From Streptomyces sp. NBC_01445 (GTDB lineage Bacteria > Actinomycetota > Actinomycetes > Streptomycetales > Streptomycetaceae), in NCBI RefSeq assembly GCF_035918235.1, contig NZ_CP109485.1:868001-932000 (forward strand): a DNA stretch of 64,000 nucleotides, read 5' to 3'. A program made the translations under genes and the position numbers. Shown here one piece after another: positions 1 to 11,441 of the stretch; the stretch's first letter is position 1; every line of letters begins with the position of its first letter. The notes under the pieces are model-generated. The model saw only the letters and a list, made by a program, of their open reading frames with translations, searched no databases and was not told the DNA's origin.

Positions 1-332
1 ACGACCGGCCGCGTGTAGTCGTCGACGGACATCTCCGTGAGCGGGATGCCCTGGAGGTCGCCTCGCGGCACGAGGTTGAAGGAGATGTCGATCCGGCCGG
101 CCCGCTCGACCACCGCGTCCGCCTGCGCCTCCACGGCCGCTTCGTCCAGGGCGTCGACGACGTCGTACTCCGCGCCCACCTCGGCCGAAGCCTTCCGCAG
201 GGTGTCTTCCGTGCGCCCCGCAAGAAAGACCCGCGCGCCCGCGTCCGTGTACGCCCGCGCCACACCCGCTCCCAGGGAGCCGGCTCCGCCGTAGATGACC
301 GCGACCTTGTCCTTCAGCGCGTCCGTGAGCAT
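1..332 (-). CDS. Short-chain dehydrogenase/reductase, C-terminus beyond window
   Basis: The first 110 residues of an SDR-family NAD(P)-dependent oxidoreductase read leftward off the window edge. The start at 332 is followed by a beta-strand and a glycine-rich nucleotide loop (GGAGSLGAG, about residues 15-23), then the usual alternating Rossmann pattern and a basic residue (AGR) after strand two, which suggests NADP. The catalytic Ser/Tyr-Lys part lies outside the window, so the substrate cannot be judged. No neighbour on this strand is visible. SDR membership is clear; specific function is unknown. Confidence 0.85.
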   Translation of the reverse strand, partial: MLTDALKDKVAVIYGGAGSLGAGVARAYTDAGARVFLAGRTEDTLRKASAEVGAEYDVVDALDEAAVEAQADAVVERAGRIDISFNLVPRGDLQGIPLTEMSVDDYTRPV

Positions 333-537
333 GGGGCGTCGTCCTCTCCTCGGCCGGACGCCGCGTGCGTCCGCTGCTTCATAAGACTCGTCGTCCGCCG
401 AAACTCATCGCCGCACCGGCAGATTGTTCATAGGAGCGGCACCCCATGGGGTGAAGCTTGCGGGCCCGCCCGTTCGCCGCCGAGGACATGTGGGAGGGGT
501 ATGGCCGTACCTCCCGCCACCGGAACGAGGTCGTCAC

Positions 538-1017
538 ATGCTTCGCACCAGGTTCCTGTCCGTCGCCGCCGCATCGCTGTCTGCCTGGCTCGGTCCGGCG
601 GCCCCAGCGGTCTCCGAACCGCCTGATGCCACGGTCACCGTCACGTCCCCGGCCGCCGATTCCGTGCACCCCGTGAACAGCAGTCTCTTCGTGCGGTGGC
701 GCAACGACACCGGACAGGAGGTCGACGTCTGGCTGACGCAGGGCGACGGTGAGGGCGGAGCGCAGCGCCTGTTCAAGCTGGCCTCGAAAGCGAGCAGCAG
801 ACCGGAGACTGAGCTGGTCGCGGCGGTGCCCCCCGTGCCGGACGGCGCCGATTACACGGTCGAGGTCACGGCCCGGGACACGGGTGTACGCGGCTACAGC
901 GCCCCCTTCGAGGTGGGCCCGGTTCCAGCCGAAGCCCCGGCCGTCGGCTCCGGCTCCGAAAAGGCCGCCGCGCCGCTCAGCCGGGTTCAGGCGCAGGACG
1001 GGCAGAGCCCTCGGTAG
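538..1017 (+). CDS. Secreted Kre9/KNH-like Ig-fold protein
   Basis: A 159-residue protein with an N-terminal Sec-type signal: a positive Arg pair, then a hydrophobic Ala/Ser/Leu stretch to about residue 25. The mature part carries one beta-rich domain of the Kre9/KNH type (pattern VTSPAADS, RWRN, VDVWL, DYTVEV, YSAPFEV), a small Ig-like module found in secreted bacterial and fungal wall proteins. The tail is Ala/Pro/Ser rich. The start at 538 is preferred over the upstream in-frame ATG at 424 because the signal peptide begins there and a GGAACGAGG ribosome-binding sequence sits just upstream. Its last 31 bp overlap the convergent fur gene. Role unknown, probably extracellular. Confidence 0.65.
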   Translation: MLRTRFLSVAAASLSAWLGPAAPAVSEPPDATVTVTSPAADSVHPVNSSLFVRWRNDTGQEVDVWLTQGDGEGGAQRLFKLASKASSRPETELVAAVPPVPDGADYTVEVTARDTGVRGYSAPFEVGPVPAEAPAVGSGSEKAAAPLSRVQAQDGQSPR

Positions 1018-1397
1018 GTCACCTCGACCTTGGACACTCTGAAGCCGAACCGCTCCTGCGCCGGGAGGCCGGACAGTGGGTCGCCGGTCGGATGCACGTC
1101 GCGGATGATTCCGCAGCTGGAGCACACCAAGTGCTGGTGCGGCCGGTGCGCGTTCGGGTCGTAGCGCTTCGCCCGGCCGTCGGTGGAGACCTCTATGACC
1201 TCGCCCAGCGCGACCAGCTCGCCCAGCGCGTTGTACACGGTCGCTCTGGAGATCTCGGGCAACCGCTGCACTGCGCGGGCGTGCACCTCGTCGGCGGTGA
1301 GATGCACATGATCACCGTCGAGAACCTCCGCCACGACGCGCCGCTGAGAGGTCATCCGCCAGCCACGCCCCCGCAGTCGCTCAAGCAGGCCACTCAT
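987..1397 (-). CDS. furA: Fur-family peroxide/iron regulator (FurA-like)
   Basis: A 136-residue Fur-family repressor. The N-terminal winged helix (RLRGRGWRMTSQRRVVAEVL, ATVYNAL recognition helix) is followed by a dimerisation domain with the family metal ligands: an HRPHQHLVC segment, and two CxxC pairs (CSSC, CPSC) that would hold structural zinc. The ribosome-binding sequence AAGGTGAAG precedes the start. It is divergent from katG. In Streptomyces, Fur proteins of this type (FurA/FurS) repress a catalase-peroxidase gene and themselves and are relieved by peroxide; here that role is inferred from context and resemblance. The divergent layout differs from the co-directional furA-catC layout I recall for S. 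coelicolor. Confidence 0.88.
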   Translation of the reverse strand: MSGLLERLRGRGWRMTSQRRVVAEVLDGDHVHLTADEVHARAVQRLPEISRATVYNALGELVALGEVIEVSTDGRAKRYDPNAHRPHQHLVCSSCGIIRDVHPTGDPLSGLPAQERFGFRVSKVEVTYRGLCPSCA

Positions 1398-4095
<2,698 letters not shown>

Positions 4096-4102
4096 TCACA
4101 CC

Positions 4103-4139
4103 AAGTCCAGGCCGGCCCGCAGTGGGCCGGCCTGGACTT
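4103..4139. terminator. Strong hairpin after katG
   Basis: A perfect 16-bp stem (AAGTCCAGGCCGGCCC paired with its complement) closes a 5-nt loop (GCAGT), starting eight bases after the katG stop. It has no long T-run, as is common in Streptomyces. It lies between katG and the convergent HPP gene and could serve both. Confidence 0.85.
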
Positions 4140-4196
4140 CTGCGTTTGCGGATCACGACTCCGGCTGCGCCGGCGCGAGACGCGCCGTCCCGGAGG

Positions 4197-4748
4197 TCAC
4201 CACCAGTACGCCGGGTACTTCGGCGCCCCGCGCCGCACCCGAGAGGCCGCGAAGCCGGTCAGTACGAGCAGCACGGTGGAGCCGAACAGCAGCGGCACGA
4301 AACGGCCGGGGGCCGGCGTCTGGAGTACGACGATGACGGCGGTGGCGCAGGCCGCCGAGTGCGGGGTACGGGCGAGCATCGTCGCGGCGAGCGTGATGCC
4401 TCCCGCCAGTGCTGCCGTCCACGGGCTGCTGTTCGTGAGCGCGAGGACCGCATATCCGGCCCCGGCGCCGAGCAGGTGGCCGAGGACGATGCTCCGGGGC
4501 TGTGCCAGGGGCAGGGTCGGTGCGCTGTGCACGAGGGCTGCACTCGCGGCCAGCGGCGGTATCAGGACCGGCTCGTGAATCATCGCGCCGATCGCCACCA
4601 GACCGAGCAGGACCGCGGTGACCGCGCTGATGCTGTGGAGGGCCGCCGCCGCGCTGGGCCGGGCCGGAGCCCTACCGACTCGGCGCGGCGTTCGGGGCGA
4701 ATCAGGGGCGGGGGTGGGCTGCTGGCGCAGCACGGAATCAGTGCTCAC
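4197..4748 (-). CDS. HPP-family integral membrane protein
   Basis: A 183-residue membrane protein with a Pro/Arg-rich cytoplasmic N-terminus (about 35 residues) and four to five hydrophobic segments from residue 38 to 165. The pattern (early GAMIHEPVLIPPLAASAALVH, then RSIVLGHLLGAGAGYAV and the central SPWTAALAGGITLAATM) fits the HPP family, named for a His-Pro-Pro motif. Some plant and cyanobacterial members have been linked to nitrite transport, but actinobacterial members are uncharacterised. It converges on katG, separated by the hairpin. Function unknown. Confidence 0.7.
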   Translation of the reverse strand: MSTDSVLRQQPTPAPDSPRTPRRVGRAPARPSAAAALHSISAVTAVLLGLVAIGAMIHEPVLIPPLAASAALVHSAPTLPLAQPRSIVLGHLLGAGAGYAVLALTNSSPWTAALAGGITLAATMLARTPHSAACATAVIVVLQTPAPGRFVPLLFGSTVLLVLTGFAASRVRRGAPKYPAYWW

Positions 4749-5067
4749 GGTGACGTTTTCTGGGGCAGGCGGCTCGCGGCCGGCAGGACGACGGGAGAAG
4801 GAACGGTCGTAGCTGCGCGGAGCACACCTCTGTGATCAACAGTGGTTCTGACCTTGCGCCTGTCCGGGTGGGGCGGGCGCAGTCCGGGGACAATTTTACC
4901 TGTCGAGCCGTACCCGCCAGGCATGGGGGCCGACCGCAGTCCCGGAGCGCTGCGCCGCCCCACGCAGGTCACACCGCCTCGGAGCCACGGCAGCCTTACC
5001 CCGCCCTGAACAGTCCCTGACCGCAACCTTGTTGAGCCGACCCGTGGCGCGCGGGACCATTCGCCCC
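4749..5067. other. Intergenic, no gene seen
   Basis: A 319-bp gap between the divergent HPP gene and the next rightward gene. It presumably holds promoters for both. There is an AT-richer patch (GGACAATTTTACC near 4889) but no convincing -35/-10 pair, structured RNA or coding frame. Confidence 0.4.
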
Positions 5068-5643
5068 ATGGACGAGCCGGGCGCTGCTTACGAGATCCGC
5101 TACGGGTGGACCGTCCCGGCATGGGTGGCTCTGGCGTTCGCCCTGCTCATCGGCGCGGGATTCATCCCCGGCGCCGAACCACCGGGAAGCGACCACGTCG
5201 AGCTGATCCTCGCGCCCTACGTGGCACTGATCGTGCCGCCCGCCACGCTCCGACTGACCGCCGCACGTATCGGCCCCAACGGCATCACCTTGGGCCGCCT
5301 GCTGTTCTTCCGTAGACCGGAGTTCCATCCCTGGTCCGAGATCGTGTCCGTCAGCCTCTCCGACGGCGCGCGGGGGCCAGGACGCTTCCGGCTCCCCGAG
5401 CTCACAGTGCGTCACCGCAGCCGGCGCGTCCCGCGACAGGGGCGGACCACGTCCCATGCGCTTCGCGAGTTCGACGCCTATCTGACTGCGTACGTGGATC
5501 CCGACTTCGTCGAGGCCTTCAGAGGAACCACGGAGTCCGCCCGTTCCATGGTGCTGTGCAGGGTGGACACGGCACGCCTCGAACGGGCCGTACGCGCCTT
5601 CGCTCCCCAGGTCCACTTCTTCGGCGATGTCGGCCGGCCATGA
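5068..5643 (+). CDS. Small membrane protein with PH-like domain
   Basis: A 191-residue protein. Two hydrophobic segments (about residues 13-32 and 45-62) are followed by a soluble domain with a strand-rich pattern (LTAARIGPNGITLGRLLFF, HPWSEIVSVSL) resembling the bacterial PH-like domains of many actinobacterial membrane proteins. The C-terminal half is Arg-rich with helices. The start at 5068 (MDEPGAAYE) is chosen because the upstream in-frame start at 5029 adds a charged, non-conserved-looking stretch; neither has a strong ribosome-binding site. No function can be assigned. Confidence 0.6.
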   Translation: MDEPGAAYEIRYGWTVPAWVALAFALLIGAGFIPGAEPPGSDHVELILAPYVALIVPPATLRLTAARIGPNGITLGRLLFFRRPEFHPWSEIVSVSLSDGARGPGRFRLPELTVRHRSRRVPRQGRTTSHALREFDAYLTAYVDPDFVEAFRGTTESARSMVLCRVDTARLERAVRAFAPQVHFFGDVGRP

Positions 5644-5760
5644 CGATACGGCCAAGGATCTGACCGAACGCATGCGTCGTACAAGGGAGTTGAGCGACCA
5701 TGGAGACGCCTGCGGAGGCGGGCCGGGGAGCGATCGTCACGTACGGGGGACGAGGGAGCC

Positions 5761-6690
5761 ATGGCCGAACGGACGGGGCCCCAGCCACCGTCGCCCTCTC
5801 CGGCACCGGTCGCCATGAGCCTTGGCTCGGGCTGCTTCCCGTGGACGGTGCTCGCGGTTCTGATCGCCCTGGTCTCCGGGCTGTTCCTGATCCTCGGCCG
5901 CGGCGGCGGACCCGGGAGCGGCCACCCCGACGGGGGTAGACAGCAGGCCTATGTCGACGAGATCGACGAGGCGCGGCAGCAGCTCTTCAAAGGTGAACTC
6001 GTCCGCACCAGTACGAAGTCGCTGCATCTTGTGGCCGGCGGCGATCCAGTCCCTTACCGGGCCCAGATCCTGGGCAGTTGGCGCTCGGACGGAGCCGGTG
6101 AGACGCACTCCCCGACCAGCGCGGGCGCTCAGATCGGCGTGAAGTTGCACTGCTCGGGCGCCCAAGTGCGGTGCACGCCGCTGTCGTCGGAGCGTCAGAA
6201 CGTCATCTCCAAGAAGGACACGGCGACGTGGCTGTGGGAGGTGAGCGCCGAGAAGGCAGGGACTGTCACTCTCTCCGTGACGGTGACCGCCTACTACGAG
6301 GACACCGACACCGTGCTCTTTGAACAACAGCCCGCGCCGGCCCACGTCGAGGTGGCAGCCCGGCCCGGCGACCGCTTCGCATGGGCGGCAGAGGCGTGGC
6401 GGTGGATTTCCGGCGCGATCACAAGCCTGGGCGGGTTCGCCGTGTCCGTGACGGCCGTCATCAGCCTGGCGGTGCTCGTGGCCCGCCGAACGCCCCGGGC
6501 GCCCGCCCCGAGCCCGGCAACGACGGCGCCGACGCGGACACCGACTCGCCCTCCTGAGCGTCTCAGAGCGCCGCGACACTTCGTGAGGCCAAGGTCACAG
6601 TTTCGCGCGGAGTGGCCGACTCCAAGCCCGATTCCCCAGGTCAGGGCCGACCGCGGGGCAACTCTCGACCTCCGCCCCGCGGCACAGTGA
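5761..6690 (+). CDS. Hypothetical two-TM membrane protein
   Basis: A 309-residue protein I do not recognise. After a Pro/Ser-rich N-terminus, a hydrophobic segment lies at about residues 27-46. A roughly 160-residue soluble, strand-rich region follows (one Cys pair, CSGAQVRC), then a second hydrophobic segment at about 217-240 and a long Arg/Pro/Thr-rich tail of about 60 residues. The topology suggests an extracytoplasmic central domain between two membrane spans. GAGGGAG overlaps the region just before the start. The gene lies 117 bp after the PH-like gene on the same strand and may be co-transcribed. Confidence 0.55.
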   Translation: MAERTGPQPPSPSPAPVAMSLGSGCFPWTVLAVLIALVSGLFLILGRGGGPGSGHPDGGRQQAYVDEIDEARQQLFKGELVRTSTKSLHLVAGGDPVPYRAQILGSWRSDGAGETHSPTSAGAQIGVKLHCSGAQVRCTPLSSERQNVISKKDTATWLWEVSAEKAGTVTLSVTVTAYYEDTDTVLFEQQPAPAHVEVAARPGDRFAWAAEAWRWISGAITSLGGFAVSVTAVISLAVLVARRTPRAPAPSPATTAPTRTPTRPPERLRAPRHFVRPRSQFRAEWPTPSPIPQVRADRGATLDLRPAAQ

Positions 6691-6713
6691 CGCCGATTGT
6701 CACACCGACCCTC

Positions 6714-6719
6714 TAGGCT
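6714..6719 (+). promoter_or_regulatory. -10 box for a leaderless transcript
   Basis: TAGGCT ends seven bases before the ATG at 6727, so transcription would start at or next to the start codon. There is no ribosome-binding sequence between them. The -35 region is not clear. Confidence 0.45.
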
Positions 6720-6726
6720 TCTTCAC

Positions 6727-6903
6727 ATGTCCACCACTCCGATCCCTGGTTCCGTGCGGTCCGCCGACGATCTGAACGAAGAGATTCGCTGTCTGATGCT
6801 GTGCAGCGGTGGCCGGTTGAGTGCGGAGCAGCGCCGGGAGTACGAAGTTCTCGTCATCGAGTGGTCCGCGGCGGTACGTGGCGAGGTTGTGAAGGCCGCG
6901 TAA
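6727..6903 (+). CDS. Small conserved Streptomyces-type protein, 58 aa
   Basis: A 58-residue protein (core SADDLNEEIRCLMLCSGGRL, then SAEQRREYEVLVIEWSAAVR). The helical, charged pattern and strong codon bias support a real gene, and I recall similar small hypothetical proteins in Streptomyces. The start at 6727 has a TAGGCT -10 box placed for a leaderless message, which explains the absence of a ribosome-binding site. No function is known. The next gene converges 35 bp away. Confidence 0.65.
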   Translation: MSTTPIPGSVRSADDLNEEIRCLMLCSGGRLSAEQRREYEVLVIEWSAAVRGEVVKAA

Positions 6904-6938
6904 GTCCCGGACCTTCACCTGCCGATCCCCCGCGTGGG

Positions 6939-8228
6939 TCACTCGGACGGCTGCGGGGTCAGGCGGTGCAGCCCCTTGCGGTCGTAGTAGCGGGTCATCG
7001 CGAACCCGAAGACCGCGGAGATGACGGAGCCGACCGCGATCATGATCCAGGCGCGCAGGAGACCGGCATCGGCTCGCGCTTCGAAGAAGAGGATGGAGCG
7101 GACTCCGCCGCTGAGCTGCCTCATGGGTTCGAAAATGCCGAGGAAGCGGTAAAAACCGGGGACCGCCTCCAGCGGAATGGTCGCTCCCGACGACGGCAGC
7201 CCCAGGACGATGAACACGAACATGGACACGAGCTGCCCGATCCCGCCGAAGGCCGCGTTGATGGCCTGGACGCCCAGGCTGACCGCCAGGGTGGCGCAGT
7301 AGGAGAAGACCCACAGCAGCGGCAGGTGTGAGGCGTCCATGCCGAGGATCCCGACGGTCGCCAGCATGATCAATGTGGTCGTGAGGAGCGTGATGCCGGC
7401 GCTCATCACGATCTTCAGCAGCAACGTCTGCGTACGGCTGATCGGCACGGTGGGGCGGCGGGCGTGCCAGGGGCCGATCTCGCTGTCGGCGTAGCCCAGA
7501 GCGGTGTCGACGCCCATGCTGGTGAGGTTGGCGCCCAGGAACCCGGTCAGGACGAGCAGCAGGGTGTAGTAGAAAGCGCTCAGGCCCAGGCCGCTGTGGT
7601 CTCCGATGGGGTGCCCCACCTGCGTTGTGACGCTGATCGGATCGGCGAGCAACAGGCGTGCGGTGGGCGTGACTTGTCGGTCGGCGTTGGCTGCCGTCAG
7701 CTGTTTGCCGATGGTCTGGGAGGCCTGCTCGGCTGCCGTCGTACTGATCCTGCCGGCAAGCGAGGAGCCGAGGCTGCCCATGCCGGGGTTGGTCAGCACG
7801 GTCAGCGTCGGCCGCTGCGTGGCCCTGCTGGTGGTGAGCGCGCCGATGGAGTCGGTGAAGTCCGGCGGGATGACGAGGGCACCGTAGACCTTGCCCGATT
7901 CCAGCTCGTCCTGGGCCTTGCCGCGGGTGAGCGGATGCCAGTCGACCTTGCCGCCGGAGGTGTTGGCGAGGGCGGCCTGCGCGACCTGCGTCCCCAGGTT
8001 CCGGCTCTGCCCCGGCAGGGGTTCGCCGCGGTCCGAGTTGACGAGCGCGATGGGCAGGTTCTGCAAGTCGCGGTTCGGGTTCACGATGCCACCCATGTAG
8101 AGCAGGGACAGCAGCAGTGCGAGCATCCCGGTCAGAATGGTGGGTACCAGCCACAGCTTCGGGCGACGCACGAGTGCGGAGGCGCGCGCCTTGGCTGCGG
8201 CGTGGCGGGGTGCGCTGTCGTCGTCCAT
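6939..8228 (-). CDS. YhgE/Pip-like ABC-2 type membrane protein (DUF3533-like)
   Basis: A 429-residue membrane protein. One transmembrane helix near residues 28-48 is followed by an extracytoplasmic region of about 160 residues (LPIALVNSDRGEPLPG, KVYGALVIPPDFTDSI) and then five C-terminal membrane helices. This is the topology of the YhgE/Pip and DUF3533 families, related to the ABC-2 permease fold; phage-infection protein and ESX-associated proteins belong here. The start at 8228 is chosen for the GAGGAG ribosome-binding site seven bases upstream; a longer in-frame extension to 8456 lacks one. Substrate unknown, possibly drug or lipid export. Confidence 0.72.
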   Translation of the reverse strand: MDDDSAPRHAAAKARASALVRRPKLWLVPTILTGMLALLLSLLYMGGIVNPNRDLQNLPIALVNSDRGEPLPGQSRNLGTQVAQAALANTSGGKVDWHPLTRGKAQDELESGKVYGALVIPPDFTDSIGALTTSRATQRPTLTVLTNPGMGSLGSSLAGRISTTAAEQASQTIGKQLTAANADRQVTPTARLLLADPISVTTQVGHPIGDHSGLGLSAFYYTLLLVLTGFLGANLTSMGVDTALGYADSEIGPWHARRPTVPISRTQTLLLKIVMSAGITLLTTTLIMLATVGILGMDASHLPLLWVFSYCATLAVSLGVQAINAAFGGIGQLVSMFVFIVLGLPSSGATIPLEAVPGFYRFLGIFEPMRQLSGGVRSILFFEARADAGLLRAWIMIAVGSVISAVFGFAMTRYYDRKGLHRLTPQPSE

Positions 8229-8460
8229 GATTCTCCTCGGTTCGCGGCGCCGGGCCGGGCGATCGCACCCAAGGGTCGCCGGAAAGGGGCGAATGAGGTG
8301 CGTTTGCCACCTTCTCTGCCGCGACAGCCGTCCGCGACGACCAACACGGCCGAGGACGTACGACCAGGGGCGTTCCAGGTGCCTGCACCAGCAGTCCGGC
8401 CCGTGTGGCCACCCCGCCACGTGACCGGCGCCGCATCCCGCATCGGCTCCAGACACAGCA

Positions 8461-8490
8461 AGGCCCGGATCCAGAAGGATCCGGGCCTTG
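8461..8490. terminator. Hairpin downstream of tRNA-fMet
   Basis: A perfect 13-bp stem (AAGGCCCGGATCC and its complement) with a 4-nt loop starts about nine bases past the tRNA 3' end on the minus strand. It is a likely terminator for the tRNA transcript. Confidence 0.75.
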
Positions 8491-8498
8491 ACCGTCAG

Positions 8499-8572
8499 TA
8501 GCGGGGACAGGATTTGAACCTGCGACCTCTGGGTTATGAGCCCAGCGAGCTACCGAGCTGCTCCACCCCGCG
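8499..8572 (-). tRNA. Initiator tRNA-fMet (CAT)
   Basis: Read on the minus strand, all four arms fold: acceptor CGCGGGG/CCCCGCT, D arm GAGC/GCTC, anticodon arm CTGGG-CTCATAA-CCCAG, and T arm GCAGG-TTCAAAT-CCTGT. The anticodon is CAT. Two initiator hallmarks are present: an unpaired first acceptor position (C1 opposite T72) and three G-C pairs at the base of the anticodon stem. CCA is not encoded. It stands alone, with a hairpin just downstream. Confidence 0.95.
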
Positions 8573-8632
8573 TCGGTAGACACCACCGTACGCCATCGCA
8601 GCCGGTCCCCATGACCATGTGCCTGCCGAGCG

Positions 8633-9970
8633 CTAGCGGACGAGGCACGGGCGCTTGCTGTCGAACTGCCAGTCCGGGACGAGATACCGCATGCCGATGG
8701 CGTCGTCGCGCGCGCCGAGGGCCTTCGTCCTGTAGAGGTCGTGGGCCGCGAGGAGCCGGTCCATGTCGAGCTGGACGCCCAGACCCGGGGCGTCGGGCAC
8801 GGCGATCTCACCGTCGACGATCCGGGGCGGGGCGGTGGTGAGGCGCTCCAGGCCTTCCTGCCAGATCCAGTGCGTGTCCAGGGCGTTGTACTCGCCGGGA
8901 GCGGCGGCTCCGCAGTGGGTCACCATGGCGAGGGAGATGTCGAAGTGGTTGTTGGAGTGGCAGCCCCAGGTCAGGCCCATCGCGTTGCAGAGCTGGGCCA
9001 CGCGGACCGAGCCCTGCATGGTCCAGAAGTGCGGGTCGGCCAGAGGGATGGAGACCGACTGGAGGGCCAGGGCGTGGGTGAGCTGGCGCCAGTCCGTGGC
9101 GATCATGTTGGTCGCGGTGGGCAGGCCCGTGGCGCGGCGGAACTCGGCGAGGATCTCCCGGCCGGAGTAGCCGCCTTCGGCTCCGCAGGGGTCCTCGGCG
9201 TAGGCGAGGGTGCCGGACAGGGGCGTGCACAGCTCGATCGCCTCGCGCAGCGACCACGCGCCGTTGGGGTCGAGCGTGATCCTGGCCTCGGGAAAGCGGT
9301 CCTTCAGCGCCTGTACGGCCTTGACCTCCTCGGCGCCTTCCAGGACGCCGCCCTTGAGCTTGAAGTCACGGAATCCGTACCGGTCGTACGCGGCTTCGGC
9401 CTGGCGGACGATTGCTTCGGGTGTCAGTGCCTCTTCGTGCCGGACGCGGTGCCAGTCGACGGCCGCGTCGGGTTCGCGGACGTATTCCAGGTCGGTGCGG
9501 CCGGGGTCACCGACGTAGAAGAGGTAGCCCAACACCCGTACGGAGTCGCGCTGTTGGCCGTCGCCGAGGAGTGCCGCGACGGGGACTTCGAGGTGCTGAC
9601 CCAGGAGATCGAGCATCGCCGACTCGACGGCGGTGACGGCGTGGACGGTGGTGCGCAGGTCGAAGGTCTGGGCGCCTCGTCCGCCGGCGTCGCGGTCGGC
9701 GAACCTGGCTCCGATCTCGCCCAGGACGCGCTTGTAGTCGCCCACCTTCGCGCCGACCACGAGGGACTCGGCGTCGCGCAGGGTCTGGGTGATCTTCTCG
9801 CCGCCCGGCACCTCGCCCAGGCCGGTGCGGCCTTCCGAGTCCTGGAGGACGACGACGTTGCGGGTGAAGTAGGGGCCGTGCGCGCCGGAGAGGTTCAGCT
9901 CCATGCAGTCCCGGCCGGCGACTGGATACACGGCGAACGCGGTGACGGTCGGCTGCTTGCTCAAGGTCAT
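8633..9970 (-). CDS. gudD: Glucarate dehydratase
   Basis: A 445-residue enolase-superfamily enzyme that dehydrates D-glucarate (and often L-idarate) to 5-dehydro-4-deoxyglucarate in the cytoplasm. Length and sequence match GudD of E. coli. Visible features are the KxK catalytic pair in DFKLKGG, metal ligands in [10 protein letters not shown] and AYAEDPCG, an [11 protein letters not shown] strand, and the catalytic His in [10 protein letters not shown]. It is the last gene of a minus-strand group with a GntP-type permease (41 bp upstream) and kdgD1, so it is probably co-transcribed from the kdgD1/iclR intergenic region or from a promoter before the permease. Confidence 0.95.
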   Translation of the reverse strand: MTLSKQPTVTAFAVYPVAGRDCMELNLSGAHGPYFTRNVVVLQDSEGRTGLGEVPGGEKITQTLRDAESLVVGAKVGDYKRVLGEIGARFADRDAGGRGAQTFDLRTTVHAVTAVESAMLDLLGQHLEVPVAALLGDGQQRDSVRVLGYLFYVGDPGRTDLEYVREPDAAVDWHRVRHEEALTPEAIVRQAEAAYDRYGFRDFKLKGGVLEGAEEVKAVQALKDRFPEARITLDPNGAWSLREAIELCTPLSGTLAYAEDPCGAEGGYSGREILAEFRRATGLPTATNMIATDWRQLTHALALQSVSIPLADPHFWTMQGSVRVAQLCNAMGLTWGCHSNNHFDISLAMVTHCGAAAPGEYNALDTHWIWQEGLERLTTAPPRIVDGEIAVPDAPGLGVQLDMDRLLAAHDLYRTKALGARDDAIGMRYLVPDWQFDSKRPCLVR

Positions 9971-10010
9971 TGCGGTTCCTGTGGTCAGAAGGTGTGTGGG
10001 TTGGTGTGTG

Positions 10011-11348
10011 TCACAGGCTCAGGACGTCCAAGGCCCATTCCATGGCAAGTACGCCGCCCAGGCCCAGCACCGCGAGCACCGTCGTGTACGTGGTCCTGAC
10101 CTTGATCGCCTCGATGACCGAGAGGTTGAAGTACTCCTTGAAGAGCCAGAATCCGGGGTCGTTCACATGGGAGAACGCGATCGACCCGCAGGAGACTGCG
10201 AGCACCATGATTTCGGGGTGGATCCCGCTGCCCGCGAGCAGCGGAAGCACCACGCCGGACGCCGTGACGACGGCGACCGTCGCCGAGCCGAGGGCCACGC
10301 GGAGGATGACCGCGATGAGCCACGCCAGGATGAGGGGCGAGATGGCCCAGCTGTCCGTGACGTCCTTGATGTAGTCGGAGATTCCGCCCTCCACGAGGAC
10401 GTTCTTGAAGGCGCCGCCGGCGCCGATGACCAGGAGGATCATCGCCATCGCCTGGGCCGCCGAGGCGCAGGAGGCGCTGACGTCCGTGAGGCTGCGGCCG
10501 ATGCGCGGTCCGAAGGCCCAGATCGCCAGGAGCAGCGTCAGCATGAGCGCGATCGGCGCCGAGCCGATGAACGCGACCGCGTGCAGGAGCGGGCTCTCGC
10601 CGGACGTGACCATGTCGATCACCGCGGCGCCCGCGATCAGGACCACGGGGAAGAGGGCCACGAGCAGCGACCAGCCCATGCCGGGCATCTCTTCGTCGGT
10701 GAACTCGCGGTCGCTGACGAGGCCCTTGGGGATGGACGGGTTCATCGCCTTGACGAACGGCAGGCGCGGCCATGCGAGGGCGATGAGCGCTCCGGCAGGT
10801 ACGGCGATGAAGAGGCCGTAGAACAGGGTGTGTCCGACGGAGGCGTGGAAGGTCGCGGCGACGGCGGTGGGGCCGGGGTGCGGCGGGAGGAAGCTGTGCA
10901 TGGTGGACAGGGCGATCGACATCGGCAGCCCGACCCACAGCAGCTTCGCGCCGGTGACCCGCACGAGGGTGAATGCGATGGGCACGATGATGATGAAGGC
11001 GACCTCGTAGAACATGGTGACGCCGATGAGCATCGACGTAACCACCATGGCCACCTGCACCCAGCGCGGCCCGAAGGCGTCGAGGAGCCGGTTGGCTATT
11101 CGCTGCGCCGCCCCGGAGTCCCCCATGACGCGGCCGACCATGGCGCCGAGGCCGATGGTCAGCATCGTGTCGCCGATCTGGCCGCCGATGCCCTCCGAGA
11201 GGACGTCAGGGATCGTCGCCGCCGGAATCCCCTGCACCAGCGCGACGCCGATCGCCACGAGGAGGAGGGCGGCGAACCCGTTCATTCTCAGCCTGGTCAT
11301 GAGGAAGAGCAGAATCAGAACGCTGATTCCCACTACGACGAGAGGCAA
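10011..11348 (-). CDS. GntP-family gluconate/hexarate:H+ symporter
   Basis: A 445-residue integral membrane protein with about 12 hydrophobic segments. It shows GntP-family signatures such as [20 protein letters not shown], the [13 protein letters not shown] loop, and [16 protein letters not shown] near the C-terminus. The family imports gluconate and related sugar acids by proton symport. Placed between kdgD1 and gudD, its likely substrate here is D-glucarate, although bacterial glucarate carriers are more often of the MFS type. Translation starts at a TTG at 11348 with AGGGGAACTGAC upstream; an inverted repeat (CAGTTC-GAACTG) overlaps that ribosome-binding region. Confidence 0.9.
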   Translation of the reverse strand: MPLVVVGISVLILLFLMTRLRMNGFAALLLVAIGVALVQGIPAATIPDVLSEGIGGQIGDTMLTIGLGAMVGRVMGDSGAAQRIANRLLDAFGPRWVQVAMVVTSMLIGVTMFYEVAFIIIVPIAFTLVRVTGAKLLWVGLPMSIALSTMHSFLPPHPGPTAVAATFHASVGHTLFYGLFIAVPAGALIALAWPRLPFVKAMNPSIPKGLVSDREFTDEEMPGMGWSLLVALFPVVLIAGAAVIDMVTSGESPLLHAVAFIGSAPIALMLTLLLAIWAFGPRIGRSLTDVSASCASAAQAMAMILLVIGAGGAFKNVLVEGGISDYIKDVTDSWAISPLILAWLIAVILRVALGSATVAVVTASGVVLPLLAGSGIHPEIMVLAVSCGSIAFSHVNDPGFWLFKEYFNLSVIEAIKVRTTYTTVLAVLGLGGVLAMEWALDVLSL

Positions 11349-11350
11349 GT

Positions 11351-11368
11351 CAGTTCCCCTTTGAACTG
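11351..11368. promoter_or_regulatory. Inverted repeat before permease gene
   Basis: CAGTTC-CCCTTT-GAACTG, perfect 6-bp arms with a 6-bp spacer, covers the ribosome-binding site of the GntP gene. It could be an IclR operator or an mRNA hairpin that limits translation; the sequence does not decide. Confidence 0.35.
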
Positions 11369-11441
11369 TGGAGCGCGAGTCGGGCGGTTACGGGGGTGAG
11401 CGCGTCGAAGCGGCAGGGCTTCAACTACGTGCGCTTGACGG

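Noticed and set aside
8499..8572. Integration site of a mobile element at tRNA-fMet
   Set aside because: No integrase gene and no second copy of the tRNA 3' end were seen in the window.
9903..11399. Long plus-strand frame opposite the GntP permease
   Set aside because: Same shadow effect; Asp/Gly/Arg/His-rich product without domains, opposite a clear membrane protein.
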